Below, piece by piece: positions 1-5,336 of a stretch of DNA of 5,716 nucleotides. A program made the translations under genes and the position numbers. Below the pieces are notes generated by a model. It saw only the letters and a program-made list of their open reading frames with translations, was not told the origin of the DNA and made no database searches. The DNA comes from Synergistaceae bacterium. GTDB taxonomy: Bacteria; Synergistota; Synergistia; Synergistales; Aminobacteriaceae. The stretch is taken from NCBI GenBank assembly GCA_031270755.1, contig JAISWV010000098.1, positions 1-5,716 of the forward strand, in the 5' to 3' direction. Each line of letters starts with the position of its first letter. The first letter of the stretch is position 1.

Positions 1-990
1 TTTGCAACCCGTTCGGAGTCCGGGGTCGATGGCCAGAGTCGCTTTTTGCCCCATTGGGGCCGCCATGAGAATTTCTTTGATGTTGCCGGCGAATATGCGT
101 ATGGCCTCCGCGTCCGCGCGTTTTTTGAGGGCGTTGCGCAGCTCGTTTTCCATGGAGGGCCGCAGCAGCCGTTTGTAGCCGTCGGTGACGGTCTCGCCCA
201 CCAGACGCGAGGCCGCGTTCGTTCCCTTGACGAACAGGCGCTTCAGGAGAGCGAGGCATTCTTCCTCGGGAGGTTCCACGGAAACGGAGAGAAATCCTTC
301 CCGTTCGCCCCGAAAAACGGCCAGCACCCGGTGGGAGGGCATGGTGCCCGCGGGTTCGTTCCACTCGAAGTAGTCGCGGTAGTTGGAGCCCTCCGCTTCT
401 TTGCCCTTGACACAGGCGCTGGTCAGTACAGACTTGCGGGCGAAAATTTTTCTCGTCTGTTGACGGGCTTCCATGTCCTCGCTGAAGCGCTCGGCCAGGA
501 TATCCCGTGCTCCCGCCAGGGCTTCTTCCACCGACTTGACCCCTTTTTCCTCCGACAGGAAAAGCATGGCCTCTTTTTCGGGGTTGAAACCGTCCAGCTG
601 CTCGAAGAGTTTTTCCGCCAAAGGCTTCAGGCCCTTTTCCACGGCGACAGACGCGCGCGTCTTGCGTTTCGGCCGATAGGGAAGGTAAGTGTCTTCCAGG
701 GCCGTCATCGTCTGCGCGTTCTCGATGGCGGCCTTGAGCTCGTCGGTCAGGAGCTCCCGTTCCGTCAAAGACTCCAGAATCGCGGTTTTTCGCTTTATCA
801 GTTCTTGTATCTTTTCGCTGCGGTCACGTACAGCCGTAACCACCGTCTCGTCCAGGGACCCCGTGGCCTCTTTGCGGTAGCGGGCGATGAAAGGAATCGT
901 GCACCCCTGCTCGAAGAGTTCCAAGACGGCGGTTACCTGTGCCTCCGTCAACTGCAGTTCTTTTGCCACCATCGTCGTTATCGTGCTCAT
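1..990 (-). CDS. tex: Tex-like transcription accessory protein, N-terminal part (runs off left edge)
   Basis: Tex binds nucleic acid through a C-terminal S1 domain (outside the window) and is linked to transcription and RNA handling in the cytoplasm. The window holds 330 codons from ATG at 990 to the edge. Seen in the translation: the N-terminal helical segment with GCTIPFIARYRKE at residues 29-41, followed by GSLDE, a family hallmark; LEDTYLPYRPKRKTRA at 98-113, another strongly conserved block; and LAIDPGLRTGCK at 319-330, the start of the YqgF/RNase H-like domain. Full Tex proteins are about 700-780 residues, so the 3' half is missing only because the window ends. The ATG at 990 gives the usual family N-terminus; upstream is a G6 run 12 bases away, a poor Shine-Dalgarno. 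The frame is open further up to another ATG at 1050, but that one has no ribosome site. A short ORF overlaps this start as TAATG. The identification is firm; the start is less so. Confidence 0.95.
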   Translation of the reverse strand, partial: MSTITTMVAKELQLTEAQVTAVLELFEQGCTIPFIARYRKEATGSLDETVVTAVRDRSEKIQELIKRKTAILESLTERELLTDELKAAIENAQTMTALEDTYLPYRPKRKTRASVAVEKGLKPLAEKLFEQLDGFNPEKEAMLFLSEEKGVKSVEEALAGARDILAERFSEDMEARQQTRKIFARKSVLTSACVKGKEAEGSNYRDYFEWNEPAGTMPSHRVLAVFRGEREGFLSVSVEPPEEECLALLKRLFVKGTNAASRLVGETVTDGYKRLLRPSMENELRNALKKRADAEAIRIFAGNIKEILMAAPMGQKATLAIDPGLRTGCK

Positions 991-1085
991 TAGATAGAAC
1001 AACCCCCCAAATGCCAGTTCTTCATCATTGTACACCACGGGGGAAGACATAGGTTTGAGGGGTGTTGTAAGCGGATTTTTTTCAT
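990..1085 (-). CDS. possible 31-codon leader peptide overlapping the tex start
   Basis: An ATG at 1085-1083 opens a 31-codon frame (starting MKKIRL, ending MMKNWHLGGCSI) whose stop TAA at 992-990 shares its last base with the tex ATG (TAATG), a layout typical of termination-reinitiation coupling. GGAAGA lies about 8 bases upstream of the ATG, a usable ribosome site and better than anything in front of tex. The last 12 codons come from direct-repeat copy 1, and the matching frame is also open in copy 2. I recognise no family, and an ORF this short can arise by chance; it may be only a by-product of the repeat. Low confidence as a gene, but worth recording because tex otherwise lacks a good ribosome site. 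Confidence 0.2.
   Translation of the reverse strand: MKKIRLQHPSNLCLPPWCTMMKNWHLGGCSI
1006..1035. repeat. 30-bp direct repeat, copy 1 (tex side)
   Basis: Thirty bases starting CCCAAATGCC and ending TCATTGTACAC are identical to 1871-1900, 865 bases away in the same orientation. A looser match continues leftwards to 994 (ATAGAAC followed by a C-rich run), giving a 42-base unit here against 43 bases at 1858-1900. On the other side similarity stops sharply after position 1035. The two copies bracket the low-GC methyltransferase gene. The copy lies directly in the tex leader. Confidence 0.9.
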
Positions 1086-1140
1086 GATATGTTCTTCCAA
1101 TCCTCATTTTGGGATTTCGTGTTTTGCGTCGAAGGTATCG
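1036..1140. other. spacer between the methyltransferase stop and repeat copy 1
   Basis: About 105 bases downstream of the methyltransferase gene. It holds the left inverted motif, the 5' part of the candidate tex leader ORF and the 14-mer AAGCGGATTTTTTT (1069-1082), which recurs at 3511-3524. A 5-bp stem (AATCC 1099-1103 with GGATT 1112-1116, 8-base loop) has no T-tract after it on either strand, so I do not call a terminator. Readthrough from the methyltransferase gene into tex seems possible. Confidence 0.4.
1054..1068. repeat. G-rich inverted motif, left member
   Basis: TTTGAGGGGTGTTGT on the plus strand contains GAGGGGTGTT (1057-1066), which is the exact reverse complement of AACACCCCTC at 1862-1871 on the other side of the methyltransferase gene. 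It is also an imperfect inverted match to AACAACCCCCCAAA at 998-1011, with which it could form a stem around repeat copy 1. It could be one end of a small element; no transposase accompanies it. Confidence 0.45.
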
Positions 1141-1803
1141 TTATTTGTCTCCAACAGCTTTTGTTAAATCCACATGTCCGTTTCGTAAAGCTTCTCCTTT
1201 GATAGAATTGACTTCCACGTCTTCATTTCCCCATTGGTCCCAGTCCCTTCTCGAAAATCTTGCAAACAACTCCAGATAGGGACCAGGAGAACAAGCTTCT
1301 ATAATGTCATATAATTCATCAGGTTTGCGTGAATGTTCCCTTTTCCGCGTTGTCAGTATGTTGACCTGCGACCGACCAGGTTGCAGCGTGCGCATATTCC
1401 CCCGAATTCCAAATAAAATCAACTCTGTGACGTTGCGAAAATAAAATCCAACCCCACGTCCATCAGGGCCTCCATCTTTGCGAATTTTGTACCAGACGAG
1501 ATTGGATTTATACGTAAAGCCCCATGCCTTCATTACTTCAAGACCTTCTTTCAGCAGAGCGTTTGGAACCCAAAGATAAAGGTGAGACTGCGCTGCTGCC
1601 AGCTTTGAAACGTGCAACTCCAGAATTTCCTCCAATGACATGGTAGGATAGCGCAAAAGACGTTTGTGCTCAGGGGCCATTTTCCCTGTTCTGTTCTGGA
1701 ATTGCCAGGGAGGATCAGCTAGAATTGTCGAGTATTTTTTGGTTATTTTTTGTGATAAATCTTCCGCTGGAGTAGGAGCCGTGAAGTTAATTATTTTCAT
1801 CAT
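1141..1803 (-). CDS. MT-A70 family adenine-N6 DNA methyltransferase (orphan)
   Basis: A 220-residue SAM-dependent methyltransferase of the MT-A70 superfamily, expected to methylate adenine N6 in DNA. Visible motifs: ILADPPWQFQ at 27-36 with the catalytic DPPW at 30-33; YPTM at 52-55; HLYLWVPN at 74-81; NLVWYK at 101-106; the core strand FYFRNVTELILFGIRG at 120-135; HSRKPDE at 157-163; and the SAM-binding end GPYLELFARFSRRDWDQWGNE from 174. The length is normal for bacterial and phage members, so it looks intact. AAGGAAG at 1817-1811 lies 7 bases before the ATG at 1803; a second ATG follows at once, so either could be used. No endonuclease is adjacent, so it looks like an orphan rather than half of a restriction system. 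GC is about 44% by my count over 1141-1800, well under the neighbours, and repeats flank it; both point to horizontal arrival. Target site unknown. Confidence 0.92.
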   Translation of the reverse strand: MMKIINFTAPTPAEDLSQKITKKYSTILADPPWQFQNRTGKMAPEHKRLLRYPTMSLEEILELHVSKLAAAQSHLYLWVPNALLKEGLEVMKAWGFTYKSNLVWYKIRKDGGPDGRGVGFYFRNVTELILFGIRGNMRTLQPGRSQVNILTTRKREHSRKPDELYDIIEACSPGPYLELFARFSRRDWDQWGNEDVEVNSIKGEALRNGHVDLTKAVGDK

Positions 1804-1815
1804 AAAGGCACTTCC

Positions 1816-1893
1816 TTATTCCGAAAATGAGAAGAGGGCCTCCTCCTCCATTTATTTATAGAACACCCCTCCCAAATGCCAGTTCTTCATCAT
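1816..1893 (-). other. two back-to-back short ORFs upstream of the methyltransferase
   Basis: Reading leftwards, ATG at 1893 opens a 13-codon frame (MMKNWHLGGVFYK) inside repeat copy 2 and ends with TAA at 1854-1852. The next base starts ATG at 1851, an 11-codon frame (MEEEALFSFSE) with GGGAGGGG about 14 bases upstream. Its TAA (1818-1816) overlaps the AAGGAAG ribosome site of the methyltransferase. The stop-start spacing would allow translational coupling. Short frames like these can be chance, and no family is recognised. Confidence 0.2.
1861..1876. repeat. C-rich inverted motif, right member
   Basis: GAACACCCCTCCCAAA on the plus strand holds AACACCCCTC (1862-1871), the exact reverse complement of 1057-1066. 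It overlaps the first bases of repeat copy 2. Together the two members enclose an interval of about 820 bases that contains the methyltransferase gene. On the minus strand the same bases read GGGAGGGG, a strong purine run that could serve as a ribosome site for the short ORF at 1851. Confidence 0.45.
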
Positions 1894-1900
1894 TGTACAC
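1871..1900. repeat. 30-bp direct repeat, copy 2 (pepA side)
   Basis: Identical over 30 bases to 1006-1035, same orientation, with a looser match back to 1858. It sits upstream of the methyltransferase gene and in the divergent region facing pepA. If the two copies recombined, the methyltransferase would be lost and a simple divergent tex-pepA arrangement would remain, with tex keeping its present leader. Confidence 0.9.
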
Positions 1901-1999
1901 TCGATAGTGACAAAAAGCGGGAATTAGGGTAACGTAAACTCTCGTTGAAGATCTTTACACCAAATCTTTCAAATGCACATTCATTAGGGAGGCTTTACT
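1901..1999. promoter_or_regulatory. divergent upstream region and pepA ribosome binding site
   Basis: AT-rich stretch between repeat copy 2 and the aminopeptidase gene, the likely home of the pepA promoter. I can find no hexamer pair with good spacing, so no promoter is placed. AGGGAGG at 1986-1992 lies 7 bases before the GTG at 2000 and decides that start. There is no inverted repeat strong enough to name an operator. Confidence 0.5.
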
Positions 2000-3475
2000 G
2001 TGATCGACGTTTCGGTTTTGAGCGATTCCATAAAAAAATGGAAAGGAGACGCTCTGCTGGTGGCTATGCACGAAGAGGACTGCCCCAAATGCCCTGTGGC
2101 GCCTCCGTATGACGAGGCCGTCAAGGTCCTCGTGGAGCGTAAAGACTTCAAGGGTAAAAAAGGTAGCGTGGTGAAGGTCCCCCTGCTGGAGGGCAATGTC
2201 AAAAACCTTTACCTCTTGGGGCTGGGCAAGGCCGAAGAGAGCACGCCCGCCGCGCTGAGGGACGCCCTGACGGACGCGCTGCGTAAAATTGGACGGGAGC
2301 GTAACGAATCAGCGCTGATCTTGCCCGGCCACAAAAAATCCGCGCCCGAAACGGACGTCATTTTGGGGGAAGCGATAGGGCTTTGCGGTTATTCTTTCGA
2401 GAAATACAAGAAAAAAGAAGAAGAGGACGGGAACGGAAACGGGAAAAAATTTGTTTTAAAAAAGATTTTCATTCACGAGGCCGACACGAAAAAAACGGCG
2501 CTGGGGCAAATTTTTTCCGACGCCCAGTGCTTTGCCCGGGACCTGGCCAACGAGCCGGGCAACGTGGTGAACCCCGAGACCCTTGCGCAGATCGCCGCCG
2601 GTTTCGCGGAAGAGCACGGCTTGACCTGCGAAGTGTGGGACGAAAAAAAATTGGAGCTGGAAAAGATGGGGGCTCTTTTGGCCGTGGGGCGGGGGTCGGA
2701 ATCGCAGCCCCGCTTGATCCATCTGACGTACGTTCCCAAGGGAAAGGCCAAGAAGAAAGTCGTTTTCGTCGGCAAGGGCATCACCTTCGACAGCGGAGGT
2801 CTGGACTTGAAGCCCTCCGATTTCATGAAGACGATGAAGGGCGATAAAAGCGGAGCGTGCAATGTCTTGGGGATCTTAAAGGGAGTGGCCGCGCTGAAGC
2901 CCAAAACAGAGGTTCACGGCGTCATCGCCGCGGCGGAAAATATGCCCGGCGGCAGGGCCTTCAGGCCGGACGACATCATCCGCGCGCGCAACGGCAAGAC
3001 CATCGAAATCGACAACACCGACGCCGAGGGACGTCTGGTTCTGGCCGACGCGCTCTCCTTCGCCAGCGAGCTGAAGCCCGACGCCATCATCGACATGGCG
3101 ACTCTCACCGGAGCCTGCGCCGTGGCTTTGGGCAGCTGGGCGGCAGGGCTTTTTACGATGGACGAAAAGCTGTGCGAGGCGCTTCTGGCTTCCGCCAAAC
3201 AAAGAGGCGAACGCCTGTGGCGTCTGCCGATGGACGACGAGAAGATCGGAGAAACGCTGAAGTCCAAATTTGCCGATCTCGTCAACGGGGCCAGCCGCTA
3301 CGGCGGGGCGATCTTCGCGGCGATGTTCCTGAACGAGTTCGTCGAAAAGGGCATTCCCTGGGCGCACCTGGATATCGCCGGCGCCGACTTCATGAAGGAA
3401 GACTCGGGCGTCTACGCGAGAGGCGCGTCCGCCTGGGGCGTTCGTACCTGCCTCGATTACCTCCTGACGCTGTAG
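2000..3475 (+). CDS. pepA: leucyl aminopeptidase, M17 family
   Basis: A cytoplasmic di-metal aminopeptidase that removes N-terminal residues from peptides, serving peptide turnover; some M17 members such as E. coli PepA also bind DNA. 491 residues, the normal length. The C-terminal catalytic domain is complete: VGKGITFDSGG at 257-267, NMPGGRAFRPDD at 314-325, the family signature NTDAEGRLVLADAL at 339-352, and DMATLTGACAVALG at 365-378. By alignment with E. coli PepA from memory, the metal ligands are K259, D264, D282, D341 and E343, and the catalytic pair is K271 and R345; all are present. The N-terminal domain is more divergent, with a CPKC pair at 28-31 and a charged loop KKKEEEDGNGNGKK at 137-150 just ahead of the catalytic half. 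GTG start with AGGGAGG 7 bases upstream. It stands alone, divergent from the methyltransferase gene and 79 bases before the next gene. No clear terminator follows. Confidence 0.96.
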   Translation: MIDVSVLSDSIKKWKGDALLVAMHEEDCPKCPVAPPYDEAVKVLVERKDFKGKKGSVVKVPLLEGNVKNLYLLGLGKAEESTPAALRDALTDALRKIGRERNESALILPGHKKSAPETDVILGEAIGLCGYSFEKYKKKEEEDGNGNGKKFVLKKIFIHEADTKKTALGQIFSDAQCFARDLANEPGNVVNPETLAQIAAGFAEEHGLTCEVWDEKKLELEKMGALLAVGRGSESQPRLIHLTYVPKGKAKKKVVFVGKGITFDSGGLDLKPSDFMKTMKGDKSGACNVLGILKGVAALKPKTEVHGVIAAAENMPGGRAFRPDDIIRARNGKTIEIDNTDAEGRLVLADALSFASELKPDAIIDMATLTGACAVALGSWAAGLFTMDEKLCEALLASAKQRGERLWRLPMDDEKIGETLKSKFADLVNGASRYGGAIFAAMFLNEFVEKGIPWAHLDIAGADFMKEDSGVYARGASAWGVRTCLDYLLTL

Positions 3476-3478
3476 CGT

Positions 3479-3502
3479 TAGGCAAATAGGCAAATAGGCA
3501 AA
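3479..3502. repeat. three perfect tandem copies of TAGGCAAA
   Basis: An 8-base unit repeated three times without error, starting 4 bases after the pepA stop codon. It is followed by an A-run and the 14-mer AAGCGGATTTTTTT at 3511-3524, also present at 1069-1082. It has no hairpin potential, so it is not a terminator. It may be a slippage-prone tract or a protein-binding iteron; nothing here decides which. Confidence 0.75.
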
Positions 3503-3540
3503 AAACAAAGAAGCGGATTTTTTTGGCGGAACAGCACGAT

Positions 3541-3547
3541 AAGGAGG
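3541..3547 (+). promoter_or_regulatory. ribosome binding site of the DUF2157 gene
   Basis: AAGGAGG, a near-perfect Shine-Dalgarno sequence, 7 bases before the ATG at 3555. It fixes the start of the membrane protein gene and suggests efficient translation. Confidence 0.85.
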
Positions 3548-3554
3548 GAAGTGT

Positions 3555-4781
3555 ATGGAACATAAAATATCCGAGGCGACGCGGCGGTTTTTATCCGACG
3601 AGTCCCGGTCCTGGGTGGACGAGGGATTGATCTCGGAGGGGCAGAGGGACGGCATTCTCCAGAGCTATGTGGTCACGAAACGCCTTCCGGTGGTGATTCT
3701 TGCCCTGGGGATCGTGATGATAGGAATAGGAGTGCTTTCCTTCATCGCGGCCAACTGGGACGTTCTGCCTCCCTGGCTGAAAATCGTCATCATTGTCGGC
3801 TCCTATCTGGGCACCGCCGCCGCCGCCTATTGTTTCGAGAGAAGGGGACGGAAGCTGGCGGCGGAGCTTCTGCTGTTATTGTCGGGGTTTTTGCTGCTGG
3901 GGGGCCTCGCCTTGATCGCGCAGGTATTCCACATCCAAGGAAGGGCGACCGATCTTTTGTGGACCTGGCTTTTGGTGTACGCGCCGACCTTTCTCCTGGT
4001 CCGCAGCCTCCCGGTGTATCTTTTGTACGAAATCACGGGCGTCGTTTACATCAACCTGCTGTATGCCGATACGGCGTATCGATTTCGAGATCCCCGCTTC
4101 TCTTTCGACGTGCGAACGCTCTTTTTGCCGTACCAGCCTCTGCTGGTGATGATTGTGCTGGTGGCCGCGGCCTGGTGGGTATGGTACGACGAGCACAAAT
4201 TTGCGGGACGCGGCGAGGAATCGAGGCTCAAAAGATTTTTCGTGGGCGGGGCCGACAGGAGGATTTTTTTCAGCAATTTCGTCATCTTGAACTGGTTTAC
4301 GTGGATATGCGTGATGAACAGCACAGGGCGGACGGTCTTGCCCTTTGTCTTCGGCGTGCTTCTCATCGGCGCGGGGATTACCGTCATGGCGTGGAAGCTG
4401 GACGCGTTCGAACTGGACTGGCAGGGGCTCCTTTGCATAGGCGCCTGCGGCATCGCTCTTTCGTATCCGAAGATATGGGAGATACGCTCTTACGCGGATG
4501 ACAGGATTTTCGAGGCGTTCCTATCCAGCGTCCTGTTCGGCGCTTACCTGGTGTATCGCGTCATCCGCCGGCAGAGGAACGGAGGGTTCGCCGTATTTTT
4601 GTTCTGCCTGCTTCTGACCCGGTGGTATTTCGACATGTTCTACAGCTTCACGTCGAAGTCGTTCTTCTTCACCTTGGGCGGGCTCCTGCTGCTTCTTTTG
4701 GCGTCCGTGTACAGGCGGTGGAGCAAAAAACTGGAGCGAGAAGAACGCGGCAAAATTGCCGGAGGTGGCGACAATGACTGA
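3555..4781 (+). CDS. DUF2157 family multipass membrane protein
   Basis: A 408-residue inner-membrane protein of unknown biochemical function. Residues 1-42 are soluble and helical (VDEGLISEGQRDGI at 21-34 is the usual DUF2157 opening). The hallmark first membrane helix, ILALGIVMIGIGVLSFIAANWD, follows at 48-69. Further hydrophobic segments lie near 75-94, 103-124, 135-149, 152-170, 191-210, 238-254, 261-280, 290-304, 318-337, 344-361 and 368-386, about twelve in all. The last 20 residues are charged and presumably cytoplasmic. Related proteins sit beside GDYXXLXY and often DUF4401 genes; here the GDYXXLXY gene follows with an 8-base overlap, while no separate DUF4401 gene is present, so the C-terminal half may play that part (inference). 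Start chosen on the AAGGAGG at 3541-3547. Confidence 0.85.
   Translation: MEHKISEATRRFLSDESRSWVDEGLISEGQRDGILQSYVVTKRLPVVILALGIVMIGIGVLSFIAANWDVLPPWLKIVIIVGSYLGTAAAAYCFERRGRKLAAELLLLLSGFLLLGGLALIAQVFHIQGRATDLLWTWLLVYAPTFLLVRSLPVYLLYEITGVVYINLLYADTAYRFRDPRFSFDVRTLFLPYQPLLVMIVLVAAAWWVWYDEHKFAGRGEESRLKRFFVGGADRRIFFSNFVILNWFTWICVMNSTGRTVLPFVFGVLLIGAGITVMAWKLDAFELDWQGLLCIGACGIALSYPKIWEIRSYADDRIFEAFLSSVLFGAYLVYRVIRRQRNGGFAVFLFCLLLTRWYFDMFYSFTSKSFFFTLGGLLLLLLASVYRRWSKKLEREERGKIAGGGDND
4761..4768 (+). promoter_or_regulatory. internal ribosome binding site of the GDYXXLXY gene
   Basis: GGAGGTGG lies inside the last codons of the DUF2157 gene, 5 bases before the ATG at 4774. It decides for that ATG over the in-frame TTG at 4756, which has no such site. 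Confidence 0.8.
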
Positions 4782-5304
4782 AATCCGTTTTTTCAGATCG
4801 ACTCTTTTCAAATATATCGCCATTGCGGTTCTTCCCCTGGCCGTTTTGCTTTTTCAGCCCGCGGCCAGCTTCACCGTGCTGACCTTCGGCGTACGGGCGC
4901 TTCTGGAGACGAGGCCCGTCGACCCCCGGGACTTTCTGCGCGGGGATTACGTCACGCTGGATTACGTCATTGCCGACGTTCCCGACGAACTTTTCTCGCA
5001 AGAGGACGCCGGCGAAATCTGGGGAGACGATCGAAGATCACCCGTCTACGTGACCCTGGCCTTGGACGACAAAGGAATCGCTTCGGTCTCGGGCGCGTCG
5101 TTTTCCCGTCCCGCGGCTGGGCTTTATATCCAGGGGCGGCGCAATTGGAGAGGAATGGACTACGGCCTGGGCGTCTATTACGTCCCGGAGGGAACGGGGC
5201 TGGAGCTGGAAAACGCGCTGCGGGAGCCCAATGTAAAGGTCCTGGCGGACGTGCGCATTCTCCGGGGCCGCGGCGTGATCAAAAAGCTGGAGATTGTGAA
5301 GTAG
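4774..5304 (+). CDS. GDYXXLXY family membrane-anchored protein
   Basis: A 176-residue protein of unknown function, named for its motif. The N-terminus has basic residues (R5, R8, K13), then a hydrophobic helix at about 14-32 and no clear signal-peptidase site, so it is probably anchored with its bulk outside the cytoplasmic membrane. The signature GDYVTLDY stands at 57-64, preceded by ETRPVDPRDFLR, both exactly as the family expects. A beta-rich domain follows, with VYVTLALDDKG at 91-101, GLGVYYVPEGTG at 131-142 and VRILRGRGVIKKL at 160-172, the last being the usual family ending. The gene overlaps the DUF2157 stop by 8 bases (4774-4781), so the two are almost surely co-translated and likely act in one membrane complex. 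The length is typical and it looks intact. Confidence 0.9.
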   Translation: MTEIRFFRSTLFKYIAIAVLPLAVLLFQPAASFTVLTFGVRALLETRPVDPRDFLRGDYVTLDYVIADVPDELFSQEDAGEIWGDDRRSPVYVTLALDDKGIASVSGASFSRPAAGLYIQGRRNWRGMDYGLGVYYVPEGTGLELENALREPNVKVLADVRILRGRGVIKKLEIVK

Positions 5305-5336
5305 CGCGGCCCGTATGCCGGTTCGCGGCGTCAACG

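Noticed and set aside
46..993. 315-codon plus-strand frame
   Set aside because: It lies wholly antisense to tex, whose conserved motifs are unmistakable; the protein has no recognisable domain and is rich in residues typical of a shadow frame (F, G, R, H, Q).
1099..1116. AATCC...GGATT stem as a terminator after the methyltransferase gene
   Set aside because: Only five pairs, mostly A-T, with no T-tract on the proper side.
1141..1803. Methyltransferase as part of a restriction-modification or phage-defence system
   Set aside because: Neighbours on both sides are housekeeping genes (tex, pepA); no endonuclease, helicase or other defence gene lies in the window.
1892..1897. TACAAT on the minus strand in both repeat copies (also 1027-1032) as a -10 box
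   Set aside because: It matches five of six -10 bases, but neither copy has a -35-like hexamer at 15-19 bases; a TTGTCA near copy 2 is only 10 bases away. Not strong enough to call.
3469..3478. Small palindrome CGCTGTAGCG across the pepA stop codon as a terminator
   Set aside because: Stem of three to four pairs with no following T-run.
2857..3489. 210-codon plus-strand frame, and a similar one at 2383-2847
   Set aside because: Out-of-frame shadows of pepA, arginine-rich and without motifs.
2876..3655. 259-codon minus-strand frame
   Set aside because: Antisense to the catalytic half of pepA; open only because of the high-GC codon pattern there.
3830..4501. 223-codon plus-strand frame inside the DUF2157 gene
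   Set aside because: Shadow frame; the overlapping membrane protein has clear transmembrane helices and a strong ribosome site.
4756..4773. TTG start giving a longer GDYXXLXY protein
   Set aside because: GGAGGTGG at 4761-4768 lies inside that extension and points to the ATG at 4774.
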